From: Alitta virens
Lineage: Eukaryota; Annelida; Polychaeta; Phyllodocida; Nereididae
DNA length: 64,000 bases
Assembly: GCA_932294295.1 (NCBI GenBank)
Contig: OW028578.1
Span: forward strand, 38,400,685-38,464,684
Reading direction: 5' to 3'
Below the pieces are notes generated by a model that searched no databases, was not told where the DNA came from, and saw only the letters and a program-made list of their open reading frames with translations. The first letter of the stretch is position 1. Each line of letters starts with the position of its first letter. The translations under genes were made by a program, and so were the position numbers. This document shows, piece after piece, positions 1 to 11,556 of this stretch.

Positions 1-175
1 CAGATTCTGTAGTTTTCGACCTTGACAAGGTCACCTTGTTCCTATTGCATTATGTACATTACACAGCAAGATGGAAGAAAGAAGTGTACTGTTATCCCAT
101 TTCTTGAGCACATGTGATGTTGAATAGGTTTTAAACAGATGAATTGTCAAGTACTGCCATAAAGCAGACATACAG

Positions 176-490
176 TCAGTTTCATTAAAAACGGCCTGTC
201 AAATTTAATCTAGATAAAGCTAGAGAACTTTTGCTATACGATGCTACCTGCCACTAAATGGAACTGTTTGGCCATGGCTGGCTACTCAAAGCCAGATCTA
301 AAAGTACATGCAGCAGTTAAATGTATTTGTCATTTCTTGTTGATAAGATGCATGTCTATTGCACATAGATACATTTCTTACATTTACCAAGGTGGTAGGT
401 GTAAGTCACTATAAGCTAGGAGTAGACAGAAGGGACTGGCTTTAGCTACAGCTGTCTAGAGTCAACGATATTTTATGAAACATAAAATAC
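176..490. repeat. Dispersed repeat, copy 1
   Basis: This block matches 21365-21745 over about 300 bp. Shared strings include 'gctacctgccactaaa', 'tggctactcaaagc' and 'ctggctttagctacagc', and the order is the same in both. The second copy has extra bases in the middle. No long reading frame runs through it and no terminal inverted repeat was seen. It is an interspersed repeat of unknown class, possibly a non-autonomous transposon. Bases 490-1065 beside it show nothing I can name. Confidence 0.6.
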
Positions 491-1065
491 TTTCACAGCC
501 AACACCATATATCAAGATGCTTCCTTCTGGGATATTTGATAGCTTGAATCAACCCTTTTGTCAAAACCAGTCAGTCCGGCAATTCACTTGATTTCATAAT
601 GTGTAAAATGACATCGAGACAGTCTTTTATGTGTCATTGAGTGTTGTCCCAATTAGTCTTTGTGTGTTTTATATTCCTCTGGAGATTTCAAAGCATTTGT
701 AACACCACAAACAAAACCCAAATGCATAAGTCCATTTGCATTATTCAAGGCTGACTTGAATGTCATTCACTGCTTCATAGGAACCTCAATTATCCAATTC
801 TACAAATAAATGGCTTTTCTTTTCTGTCCCACTTTCCTCAATACAATTTAAAGGCACGGATGTAAAACAAGTCATTAGTGGTGAAAGAAAGAATCATTCA
901 GTAACACTCATGATGTCCGTTCGAATGTATAGCTATTTTGAGCCAGAAATAGCTACTTGAAACTGCAACAACCTGAACCAGGGCAATAGTCGGCTCCACT
1001 GCATTATACATGATATGAGTTTAACTGTTGAACTGTTGATTACTGCATCTCACTAAAACAGGTCA

Positions 1066-1535
1066 GTGCCCTAATGGTTAGGCTGGGGGCCTAGCTTAGT
1101 GGTAATGCATTGGGCTTCCAACCACTGGGTCCCGGGTTCAATTCCTGCTCGAGCCTTTGTTGGATGGCTGTTTCATCCTTCGTCTCATTGCCATGGTCCC
1201 TGCCTGTCCTAATTAGCCCATCAGGTGCAGAAATACAGGACGTAAAGCCCCAATCCACCACTACCACCACGTGGCCTAATGGTTAAGACATCTGCCAATT
1301 CCACATTAGTCAGCTCTGCTGAAAGTCCCAGGTTTGATTCTGTCCTGAGCACTCTTCATGAGCTACATCTTAGCTGGATGTCGATCACATGAGACGTTCA
1401 ATTGGAGGTGCCTTGTACTCGGTGTCAATGGTGAGGCAAGTGAAAGGCCTCATATGGGGTAAATGTCTCATTATTAAGTCTGTCTCTGTCAGCTTATATG
1501 TTTCAGACCAGTGGTATTGTGACATTGAGATATTT
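1066..1535 (+). mobile_element. tRNA-derived SINE (family B), split by a younger SINE
   Basis: The tRNA-like head starts near 1066 with 'cctaatggtta', is interrupted at 1081-1274 by a family-A SINE, and resumes at 1275. It then carries a B-box-like 'ggtttgattct' and a family-specific body ('ttggaggtgccttgtactc', 'ggggtaaatgt'). The fullest relative is at 56300-56615. SINEs of this kind are transcribed from an internal pol III promoter and mobilised by LINE reverse transcriptase. The call rests on the repeated structure within this window. Confidence 0.7.
1081..1274 (+). mobile_element. tRNA-derived SINE (family A), nested in family B
   Basis: The head has an A-box-like 'tagcttagtggtaatgc' and a B-box-like 'gggttcaattcc', and the body reads 'tggatggctgtttcatcctt' ending in CACC-type simple repeats. 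An 11-bp duplication, CCTAATGGTTA, lies at 1070-1080 and again at 1275-1285. That is the expected mark of retrotransposition into the head of a family-B SINE, so family A was still active after this family-B copy landed. Confidence 0.8.
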
Positions 1536-1747
1536 GGTACCCATCGGTAAGCAAGAAAGGCTAGGAATACAATAGATCAGATAATACAGCATAGAAGCTA
1601 TTCTGGGAAGTGCATTTCTGCTGCTAAATAGCTGAGTAGTTGAGTGCTCTACGGAGGGGTTAAAAGCAAAAAGTGAAAATTTCATACATGGCTCATAATG
1701 GAAGCACACTTTGATACTTTGAAATGGACATGTAAGTAAATACACCG

Positions 1748-1862
1748 CAGATAGCATTCCAAATCGGGCCAGCGTCATTTCTATATCAGCCGCCGCCAGT
1801 TTAACATCGTTTTGACATCATCGCTGTCGCGGCGATGCGTTACGATTTGAAATGCTATCTAG
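1748..1862. mobile_element. MITE-like inverted-repeat element (family M1)
   Basis: About 115 bp with terminal inverted repeats: 'cagatagcattccaaatcg' at the left and a near-perfect reverse complement at 1843-1861. Related copies lie at 11438-11556, 14361-14479 and 45646-45758. The interior is short and non-coding, with several 'acatcg' words. It is a miniature non-autonomous DNA element whose mobilising transposase is not visible here. No clear target duplication was identified. Confidence 0.65.
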
Positions 1863-3429
1863 GACGATCTAAACACATGTTGAAAAATTCAGAAAAAAGA
1901 ATACCATTCTAATAGACAGTGACTTTCATTAAACAAATGTTTTATTTTTTCATTAGCTTTATTGTAGCAAAATGCATAAATTATCATTGTCAAATATCGG
2001 AAAATCCATACTTGTAGTTCAGGTTTGCAGTTTGCCTATTAAATTTCAAAGTATTCACACGGTCAAGAAAAATATATTTTTTGATTATTCAAACCCAATT
2101 TGTCGTTGTATATGAAAATAATGTCAATAACAAACTGTTAGTAAAATAAAAGAAGAAAAAACTGACATATATGTTATCAAAATAAAAGAGAGAAACACCC
2201 TAACTCATGACATATGAGGCTCCTTGAATCGGCTGTAAAACCTGTTGTACAGAGTTCCTTTTATACCGCGCAAATTTACTATGCCATACATTTGTGGCAA
2301 CTACCCTTAGTACCTTAGTATAAAGATCTATGACTGTAACAGGAGGATGGAAACCTCACACCCAGCAGACTGAGGAACCAGTCTCCATATGAGGCTAGCA
2401 TTTTACACTCATGCATGTCAACATAATACTGGACCTACTGCAGATGGGGTATAGCCAGGACCCTCATATAAATGTCACTAAAACGCCCACAGAACCTACT
2501 TTATGTTGATCTATAATCAGTACAGGATATTTTGCATTGTGTAGGCCATTTGGATGACTTTTATTTGACATTCATAACCATAGCAACACTTTTTTCTTTT
2601 TTTTTAAGCAACAAATCTATCCGTTATTTGATACGTTTAGTTCAGGTAAATCAAAGATTGGAATGGTCTATATTTGCCATGCCACTAAGACTTAAACTAC
2701 CATTGATTGATTACTTACCTTCCAAGTTACCCTGAAACAGATATACTTACTTAGCTACACCAGATAATGCATTGTATGCAACACAGCAAAGCCAGGAGCT
2801 CTCAGTAATGGTTGAGCTGGCTATAAAAAACCACACGGGAGTACCTAGGGATCACCACTATTCCCTCAACTATCTCTTGAATTATTAACGGCTGCTGAGT
2901 CTTAACTCTGTCAGTGGCTAAAAGAGATGTTTCCTTTACGCCATGATGATTTTACAAGCTGTTTATGGTATTTTTGTCAACGAAATTCCTTTAAAATTCT
3001 TTCAGCCCATATGTGTTTTGGTTTATATGCAGTGTTTGCTTGGTGTTTATGATATAGTAATAGTAATATATATATTATTTATTCACATACTCTAAGCACA
3101 ATGTGAAAAAGACTAACATAAATAACAATTGAAATGTTGGAATGAAATGAATAAAGTCTGTTATCTCTTCATTAGAGAAGAGATTGTGGGAAAGAGTTCC
3201 TACTTTACACCACACAAGTTCTCTGATCATGTCAGCTCTGGCAATAACAGTTTCTGTATTGCCAGGTCTGGAGTAATCAGACAAAGAGGGTTCTGTGACA
3301 GTTTATTTCATATATTGTAATAGTTTATTTCTTATACTGCGCACTACATCACAATATATCTCAATTAAACTGTGAACATAGAACTAAAACTGATTGAGTT
3401 TAAACTAAAACTTCACACACTATGGCATA
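1863..3429. other. Stretch without a recognised gene
   Basis: AT-rich sequence with only short chance reading frames (for example 2532-2735). No convincing domain, splice structure or repeat boundary was recognised. Confidence 0.5.
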
Positions 3430-4600
3430 GAACATAAAAGTGAGTTGTTAGCCTTGATTTGAATGTATTATAAGTACTGGCACAATCTCTGGTAAATTGT
3501 TCCATAAAACGAGATCATTTACTGCAAGAGCCCGATGGCCATTATATTTCAAGGTCTTTGCAGATGGTCTCTGCAAGGTAATAGTACTGCTACTGCACAA
3601 ATTATGATTACCTTGTGCCTTGAGATAAATTGTATTTGACCATACGGAGTCAGTTTTGACCCATTCCTCATAAACAAGGTACATAGAATGCACAATACAT
3701 TGTTAATACAGACATAAAAATTACATATATTGAATATACTAACTAAATACTACTTCCAGAACTACTGATCCTAATATTATATATCTCATTTTCTATACTA
3801 TAGCATCGGGCGGGGGCCTAGCTCAGAGGTAGCGCTCTGGGCTTCCAACCGCTGGGTCCCAGGTTCAATTCCCGGTCGAGCCTAAGTTGGATGGCTGTTT
3901 CATCCTTCATCTCATTGCCATGGTCTCTGCCTGTCCTAATTAGCCCATCAGGTGCAGAAATACAGGACGTCAAGCCCTAATCACCCACCCACCCCTCTAC
4001 TATAGCATCACAGTGAACACATCTCATAATACTGAATATCATAATACTGAAAAAATGAAAATAATAATATATAAAATAAATCACAGTCTCATAGTATCTG
4101 TTATATATTGCCTAGCACCAGGTTTACTGCGCCATCCAAATTTTTAACATTTTGCTAAATTGTACGAGGGTTATAGGCCTCATACATTTGAGTACTACTG
4201 ACAAAATTGTAATTGTATGGGAATGCAGTCCAGCAGGTAACCAGTGTAGCATACAAAGTAAATGTCAGTGACATGATGATTTTCCTTTTTCTTTATGCAA
4301 AATACAAGTCGAGCAGCTAAATTCTGTATAGCTTGTAGCTTCTTGAGTTGAAAATCTTGAATGCCATACAACAAGCTATTACAGTAGTCGATACGTGAGG
4401 TTATAAATGCATGGACAAGTTTCTCTGTGGTTTTCTTGTCCAGTTAAAGTGTTTTATTTTGCCCAAGTGCCAAAGTGAGTAAGCTGCAGATTTGAAATGT
4501 TCTTGACTTGATCAGATAAATAATATACTTACATGCGTGTCAAACAAAACTCCTAAATTACGTACAATTGATGAAGTTTTAGCTGTAATAGTTTAAGTTG
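3430..4600 (-). mobile_element. Decayed non-LTR retrotransposon 3' region
   Basis: Read on the minus strand, fragments of the C-terminal region of a LINE reverse-transcriptase protein are visible in broken frames. Near 4570-4545 there is 'NLGVLFD'. At about 4440-4290 there are 'LVHAFITSRIDYCNSLLYG' and 'LKKLQAIQNLAARLVF'. At 3448-3640 there is 'YNGHRALAVNDLVLWNNLP'. These are stock motifs of the thumb/C-terminal part of CR1/jockey-type proteins. Stops, frame changes and a SINE at 3808-3997 break it, and the reverse-transcriptase core is missing. It is an old 5'-truncated copy with no intact product. Confidence 0.75.
3808..3997 (+). mobile_element. tRNA-derived SINE (family A), full copy
   Basis: This is the best-preserved copy of the family. 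The head has an A-box-like 'tagctcagaggtagcgc' and a B-box-like 'aggttcaattcccgg'. The body includes 'cctgtcctaattagcccat' and the tail is CACC repeats. A perfect 12-bp direct repeat, TACTATAGCATC, lies at 3796-3807 and 3998-4009 and fixes both ends. It sits inside the decayed minus-strand LINE, so it is younger than that element. Confidence 0.85.
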
Positions 4601-5919
4601 CAATATTGGACTTCTTAAATTTCGTAGAAACACACATTAGTTCATGCAATCATTCAATGAAAGGAAATTTGCAGGGTATATGAAGGGTTGATATATTGGA
4701 TTTGGTTGCTATTATATTTATACATACTAGAATAAATTTGACAAGATATAAAAAAAGACATAAAATGTATTTTAGTGTTTTCAGCCAATGGATAGCAGTC
4801 TCTCTTTGCAGCGTACTACGATTAGATTTTTAGTAGAATGTAGCACAAAAAATAAAATATTCTGTCCATATTCGGTTTGTCTCAGTTGTGTGCAGTATCC
4901 ATGGTGTGTATGAGTGTGAAGCATACTTAAATGGACCGTAAAAAACAGCATCACACATCAAATGAAATACAAATACAATATAGAGAACCCACAAAGCAAG
5001 CCAGGACAGTTTTTTGACCTAACAAATAATTCTTGACCAAGCTTTACAATATGGTCATCAAGTGAAAAGTATTGGTCAGTATGGTCTCCTCAAATGAGGC
5101 TGACAAAGTCTGGTATTTTCCTCTAGGGTATGGTAAAAGTTTGCAACTTTTACTCAAGGTCAAGGTCTACTAAGGACTCAGGTGCAGGATTGACATATTG
5201 ACATATTATGTAAATGAGCTGCAACAGCTTTTTCCAATATGATTATGTGCCAAACCCGACTCAGATGCAGTTTTTAATCAGCATTTATTCCCTAGGATAC
5301 TAAAAAACAGAGGTATAAAGCACACCTGGTGTGGGCAAACGTATGCCAAATATAAGGCAGAATTATCAGTACTGCCAACCTTGTAGCTGCTTATAGCCAC
5401 AGGCAGGAACTTAAGTGGATACTGGACACAGCTGCAGAGTCAAAACCAACTGCAGTGCAAAACTGAATAAGATTTGCAATGGATTTAGCAGTCAAGTGCG
5501 ATAGAGTTACTGCCAGGTCATTTGAAGATTCTGGAATACTAACATATAAACACTAATAATGAGCTTTTTAAAATCAAAGAACTCTGAAAACTATCAGCTT
5601 AAAATTATATCATCTTAACGATTAATTTAACATTAAGGAGGGTTGAGCAAGACCCAGGCAGCCTGAATAAATGTAAAGCTTTCATAATAGGAGTTGGAAA
5701 ATCTTAGTGGTGCCTAGATGGTTTATTAAGTTCAAGACACACCTCTTGAGTGAAATTTTACATGTCATTGCCACTGACCTACTGCATGACAGGTCAGTTT
5801 ACCTGAGGTATGGTGTATATGCCATTACAAACATTAACACACTGTTACCCTTATGTTATGTGAACATTCATTTTACAGATTGCTGAAGTGTAAGACATTC
5901 TTTATGCTGACTTAACAAT
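4601..5919. other. Stretch without a recognised gene
   Basis: AT-rich, with no open frame of useful length and no domain recognised. I saw no clear repeat relative elsewhere in the window. Confidence 0.45.
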
Positions 5920-6236
5920 GACATCCTTGGCAGGCCATTCTTGAGTCTTTCTCAACTTTGGGAATATTCAGTCTTGAACTCAGGGTTAATTGCAGGGCTT
6001 AAGCACTCGCACTGCTATCATTACCATTGGAGTACTTAATGTCATACCCAGGTGGGGTGGGGCAGCGGTACTTATAGCACCTATTTTGGGAAACAGTGAA
6101 TCTCTTTGTTCAGTCCTCTGTAGCTTATATGTACATCACTCCTTTACATCATGCATGTTAGACCAATTGGTGGTGGTTTGAACCTGCAATCTCATGATAC
6201 TAAGCAAACATTCAACCACTACACCACAATGACATG
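5920..6236 (-). mobile_element. tRNA-derived SINE (family C), minus strand
   Basis: On the minus strand the head would start near 6236 ('gtggtgtagtggttgaatg') with a B-box-like region near 6175-6185. The body ends with the family hallmark near 5940-5965, a version of 'ctcaactccctggggagtat'. Relatives lie at 15541-15806, 16495-16750, 59165-59312 and 61830-62010. An inner segment at 6058-6127 reappears at about 8650-8705. The 63-residue frame in this region is a SINE shadow. Confidence 0.6.
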
Positions 6237-6576
6237 AAAATGAAATTAATTTATTTTTTCCTAAACATTAAATACAAACATGTTTTGGATCACATATAAA
6301 AGGAAACAAATAGGGTCAAGGGAGTGTGAAATAAAGAGTGAAATATAGAGTTGCATAGTATCATTTAGTTGACATGTATAGCAGTCGTCTACTGTATATT
6401 CCGTTTTGTATTTGTCCCAAAGCCAATTTTTTATGTACAATTTATAGCTAATGTTACTGTGTGTATCTATATTTTCCTCAGTAATAAATAAATTATGGCT
6501 GATTTGAATACTTCACTGACAGGTCAATTTGTGACATAAACCAGACATACATAATATTATTATTACATTTACAGGA

Positions 6577-6775
6577 ACACTGCCGTACAAAAGTTTGGAA
6601 ACACAAATAAGTTCTCACAAATTTTGATAATAGCAAAACAATAACATCAATCAGTTTGTGTTGGAAATATTTATGCTAAATACGTGGATGAGTTTATTTC
6701 TATACCTGGGTCATTAAAAGTATCAATTTCAGTCACTATAAAACTGTAAGTTTCCAAACTTTTGCACGTCAATGT
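6577..6775. mobile_element. Tc1/mariner-like MITE
   Basis: About 200 bp bounded by an inverted repeat. The left end reads 'caaaagtttggaaacac' (6589-6605) and the right end 'gtttccaaacttttgcacg' (6750-6768). The motif resembles the 'gtgcaaaagtttgga' ends common in Tc1/mariner non-autonomous elements. There is no transposase inside. Its right end lies about 40 bp from the start of the 1.1-kb minisatellite. Confidence 0.55.
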
Positions 6776-6815
6776 ATATCTGAGGTAATGCAGCGCAGGT
6801 TGTTTTATGGTAGAC

Positions 6816-7935
6816 TTTCTTCTGACGACTTCTTTAACAACTTCTTCTGACGACTTCTTCTGACAACTTCTTCTGACGACTTCTTCTGACGACTTCTTCT
6901 GACGACTTCTTCTGACGACTTCTTCTGACAACTTCTTCTGACGACTTCTTCTGACGACTTCTTCTGACGACTTCTTCTGACGACTTCTTCTGACAACTTC
7001 TTCTGACGACTTCTTCTGACAACTTATCTAACAACTTATCTAACAACTTCTTCTGACGACTTCTTCTGACAACTTCTTCTGACGACTTCTTCTGACAACT
7101 TCTTCTGACAACTTATCTAACAACTTCTTCTGACAACTTATCTAACAACTTCTTCTGACAACTTCTTCTGATGACTTCTTCTGACGACTTCTTCTGACGA
7201 CTTCTTCTGACAACTTCTTCTGACAACTTATCTAACAACTTCTTCTGACAACTTATCTAACAACTTATCTAACAACTTCTTCTAACAACTTATCTAACAA
7301 CTTCTTCTGACAACTTCTTCTGACGACTTCTTCTGACGACTTCTTCTGACAACTTCTTCTGACAACTTATCTAACAACTTCTTCTGACAACTTATCTAAC
7401 AACTTATCTAACAACTTCTTCTGACAACTTCTTCTGACGACTTCTTCTGACAACTTCTTCTGACGACTTCTTCTGACAACTTCTTCTGACAACTTATCTA
7501 ACAACTTCTTCTAACAACTTATCTAACAACTTCTTCTGACAACTTCTTCTGATGACTTCTTCTGACGACTTCTTCTGACAACTTATCTAACAACTTCTTC
7601 TGACAACTTATCTAACAACTTCTTCTGACAACTTCTTCTGACGACTTCTTCTGACAACTTCTTCTGACAACTTATCTAACAACTTCTTCTGACAACTTCT
7701 TCTGATGACTTCTTCTGACAACTTCTTCTGATGACTTCTTCTGACGACTTCTTCTGACAACTTCTTCTGACGACTTCTTCTGACAACTTATCTAACAACT
7801 TCTTCTGACAACTTCTTCTGATGACTTCTTCTGACAACTTCTTCTGACGACTTCTTCTGACGACTTCTTCTGACAACTTCTTCTGACGACTTCTTCTGAC
7901 GACTTCTTCTGATGACTTCTTCAGACACCTTCTTC
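6816..7935. repeat. 1.1-kb minisatellite of 12/13-bp units
   Basis: About 85 tandem units of two main types are interleaved: 13 bp 'gacgacttcttct' (with a/g variants, such as gacaac and gatgac) and 12 bp 'aacaacttatct'. The + strand is strongly pyrimidine-biased. Because 13 is not a multiple of 3, the minus strand stays open for long stretches with a 13-residue period (SEEVVRRSRQKKS-like) in several frames. The TTA-bearing unit brings stops. The overlapping minus-strand frames over the array are therefore best read as repeat artefacts. Units decay at the right edge ('gacaccttcttcaac'). Confidence 0.9.
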
Positions 7936-9600
7936 AACTTTACCCACTTCTTTTAGCTACATCATACACAAAAGTTAGCAAAGCACCCACATGTAAGTAT
8001 TGCAGCATTTTGACACAGCGGAAATTCAGACTCAGATGTAATTAGACATCTTAAGCCAGGAAGAGCTGCATCAGCCCAGATGCTGTGATGCTGACATCCT
8101 TGCATCATTACCTTGCTACTGATGCAGACATGCAAGATGCAATCTAGCTACATTGATGGATGATGCTACACAAAGTTGTCAAATCTAACAAGGTGTGAGT
8201 CCTTCTAGTATAGGCTCTAATGAAGCATGCTAGCGCCTCTTTACCAACAGTTTTATTTAACTTTGCGTCGTGTTAAGTGAGGATATCTGAACACAATGAT
8301 AGCGAGATACAGTTAGACAACTATATTTCAAACTAACATGGCATGGTTTTTTTAGCATACAGTACTGCATGAAATTTTTAACAAAGATGCGATTAAAGCA
8401 TAAAGTTCTGCTCAAGTTCAACTATAGATATACAGATCTAGGAACAGCTACCTGAGGCCACAATAAGCTGAACCAAGCCAAACCTAGCAGTGGGCTAGCT
8501 TAGTCCAGCTCACAAAAAACTGATATTATGGTTTTTATTGTAAACCTCTGTGAATTACGTACTACACTTACAAATTAGCATAGGTAGTAACACCTATAAA
8601 TGATCTAATTAACTAATTCTCTGTTTAGCAATGTCAAGATGTGGTGCTGCAGCAGCACTTTTGGGAAATAGTGAATCTCCTTGTTCACTCCTTAGTAGTT
8701 TATTAAAGCAATTACTGACCACTACCTTGAGCCTCTGGGCATACAATCTAGTCTAGCCAGCAGATGCAAGTGGTTTTATGATATCCCTCTAAATCCCACA
8801 CGTGTACTAATTGCATTGGCTCCCATAGAAAGGCAGTCAATCCGTTCTTACCTTAAATAACTTTAGGGATCTGGAGACTTTTGCTGAATGTGATGACTTT
8901 TATTTCAGCCCAAGAAATTCTTTGGGAGCTGTATCGCAAAATCCCAGATAGCCAGGTAGGTTGGATATTGGCCCACTTGCAAAAGTTGGAACATTTATTT
9001 TGAGAAGAGCTGTTGGTAAAATTGCCTATTCTGATACTCTCAGATTTAATGAAAATGCTAAGTGCAAATAGAGGAAGTCTACATCAAATTCCAGGAACAT
9101 AAAGCTAATTGCTATCGTTAAATTAACTCTGTTTATCATGAAAATCAATTGTGTCAAATGTCATTGCATCGCCTAAATGACTCTTGTGCACTGAAAGTTA
9201 AAAGAACTGTTTTCTTGGAAATTTGGACTGGTTCCAGTACAAACAATCTCTTTCTCTCCCCCCCCCCCCCCACCCACCCACAGCTATAGAGATCTACCAA
9301 GTTTGACACACTAAATAAGGTCATGCAGTTGCTTTTTGAAATGACACTGAAGTCTTTAGTAATTTTTTGGTAACGGGGTGTTCCACATTAGATATAAGAC
9401 AATTGTCTAAACTAAGTTGGCCTCTACACATAAATTATGTGTACCTTTGTACCATCAGGCATGAGCACAACTGTGCATTGGGTACTCAGTCCGTTTCAGG
9501 GTGCTCATTTCTGCTATAGTTCTGCTGTTGCTTGCCTAAAACATAATAGGTAATTTATGTTTACTTTACTTCATAGTTTTTGTTAATAAATGCAAAATTT
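7936..9600. other. Stretch without a recognised gene
   Basis: No coding region was recognised. About 8650-8705 ('ttttgggaaatagtgaatc') is a fragment shared with the repeat at 6085-6127. A C-rich run lies at 9259-9290 (13 or more C followed by CACCCACCCAC). Confidence 0.5.
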
Positions 9601-9944
9601 CAGATTTAGCAAGCCATGGGTTCAAATTAATGATGAAAATAAAACTACTTATTTTGGTGACAGCTGAATTGACTGATAAGCAATGAAACTGCTGTCTTTT
9701 AGTTAGAAAAGAGCAACGATATCTGATTGTTAATATAGAATCAAATCAGGTTTAATTAAATTCTTTGTTAATGAGAAAGTTGGGAGTTTGTGAAAAGCCA
9801 TTTTCCACCACACAAGGCCAGCTTAAGGTCATGCAACTGTAAGAACTAGTATATTTCCAGAACATGTTCAGAGCTCAGAAACAATGGCACAGGACAACTG
9901 TCATGGATTAAGAATTATTTAAAAAAGTGGTTAAAGTGAAATTA

Positions 9945-10160
9945 ATTTTACCCTCTTACAGCTAGCTACCTTCAAACTATGCAGTCTACAATTGCCACCA
10001 CAGCCTCTGACCAAGTACAATGTATACCTACCTGGGTGGAGTGAAGCAGGGGTTTGAGGAAGATCCGCTCGGATACTTTCATGCCTTGGTTGTGGTTTGA
10101 ACTCACTACCTTCTAATCTGATGACAAAATCTCTCTGACCTTGCACCAGGCCATGGCACC
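9945..10160 (-). mobile_element. tRNA-derived SINE, family C-like (in duplication copy 1)
   Basis: On the minus strand the head covers 'ggtgcaaggtcagagaga' with a B-box-like 'gagttcaaacc' near 10090-10105. The middle carries the family motif 'cacccaggtaggtatac'. The 71-residue minus-strand frame here is SINE sequence. The same element recurs at 12868-13083 through the tandem duplication. Confidence 0.55.
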
Positions 10161-10624
10161 ACCCATTGTAGTCCTAATATTGAGAATAAGCTCCTGGAGA
10201 AAGAAAAGAAGAACAAAAAATATCCCTATACTTTACTCCCAAGTATATTTGGCATACATTGACGTTCTGAAGAAGGCTTAACAAACGAAAGTAATATTGC
10301 CTTACATTTTGTACATTTCTCGTACTTCATTGAAGCTATTTTTATGCCTTCAATGTAACTCTGAGGCAAACCTAATCAACTCATGCCTACTTACCTGTTT
10401 CAGCCTTTGGATGGTTGTTGTCCTACAAGGGTATTACTGGTGCTTGGGGGTCTCAACACCAGACTTCAAGATTCTGTGACCTGAGATTGCCTGGCCAATC
10501 CATTGAACAGAGTTTGTCATTTGGAAGATGTCTGAAGGGCAGCAAAGATTCTACACATTCATGTATTTGACTTGTTGGGAAATTAGACTTTTGGCACTGT
10601 TAGATTGACTTTGGTACTGTTTGA

Positions 10625-10930
10625 CAGAGCAGGTACACTTGTTTCAATTCTGGGGCAAGTGAAAGACCCACCTATGAGGTAAATGGCCACTGGATGTTGA
10701 ATCACCAATCACATGAGATGTTGAATTGCTGTTGATGCTTTGCACTAGGTCTCCATACTGAGGCAAATAAAAGACAGCTCCTGGGGTAGATGTGTAACAT
10801 ATTGTGGACTCTAAACATTGTCATCTCTTCATTATGTCTGCCTGTTTCAACTGGTCATACTTATAATTTGGCTATGCTTCTGACCAGCAGCATATATTCA
10901 GATATTCATGAATGTGCAGACATAAGGTAT
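10625..10930 (+). mobile_element. SINE family B body fragment (in duplication copy 1)
   Basis: Family-B body words appear in order: 'gggcaagtgaaagaccc', 'aatcacatgagatgttgaat', 'ggggtagatgtgtaacat', 'tcatctcttcattatgtct'. The tRNA-like head is missing or decayed. The 70-residue frame at 10790-11002 overlaps it and is not a gene. A copy lies at 13548-13853. Confidence 0.6.
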
Positions 10931-11437
10931 CTGTTCAGATCCTCTGCTTTACTTCAGTGGTCTGATATTACTAGATCATGTTCAAATGACTTAGCCGTGT
11001 AATGTTTCCATTTTATATCACAATGTAACAGATTGAAAAACTGAACATATAAGATAATAGTCGAACCAAATAGCTGGCATGATGCATTACTTCATGTAAC
11101 AGTTTCTTAATGAGGGAAATTAGAACTATAAAAGCTGTGGTTACAATAAATAATATATCACTATAAATACATTGGATGTGGCCATCACAAGACTAAGCAA
11201 GAGAAGAGGCTAAGTAGACTCAAGAGGGCAATACGTGACGTGACAAGAGCTGGGACATGATGATAATCTCACTCTGTCACAAAGGCCATAGTGCCATGAA
11301 GGCTCATCACTTAGGATAGGGAATACATATTGTTGTTTAAGGGGGAATGTATAGATACAAGGACAGGAGTGGCAATAAAAGTATTGCCATTGATCGGTGA
11401 GTTTTAATGGATGACAAAAGCTATTCCCGGATAGCTT

Positions 11438-11556
11438 CCCAGATAGCATTCCAAATCGACCCAGCATGGTTTCCGTATAGGCGACTGTCGTTACAACATC
11501 GTATTAACATCGCCGACATCGTGCCGACGTTGGAACGATTTGGAATGCTATCTGGG
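11438..11556. mobile_element. MITE family M1 (in duplication copy 1)
   Basis: 119 bp with terminal inverted repeats: 'cccagatagcattccaaatcg' spans its left 21 bp and the exact reverse complement closes the right end. This is the cleanest copy of the M1 family. The flanking region 11557-11640 ('ggaccaacatcgggccgacat', then 'gcatgttatcaggg') resembles 33820-33903. Confidence 0.75.

Noticed and set aside
1084..1160. tRNA gene-like sequence with A and B boxes
   Set aside because: The match continues into a SINE body repeated at several sites and has an insertion-site duplication; it is not a functional tRNA.
6671..7876. Several overlapping minus-strand frames with SEEVVRRSRQKK repeats
   Set aside because: They are products of the 13-bp minisatellite, open in more than one frame at once, with no start context or homology.
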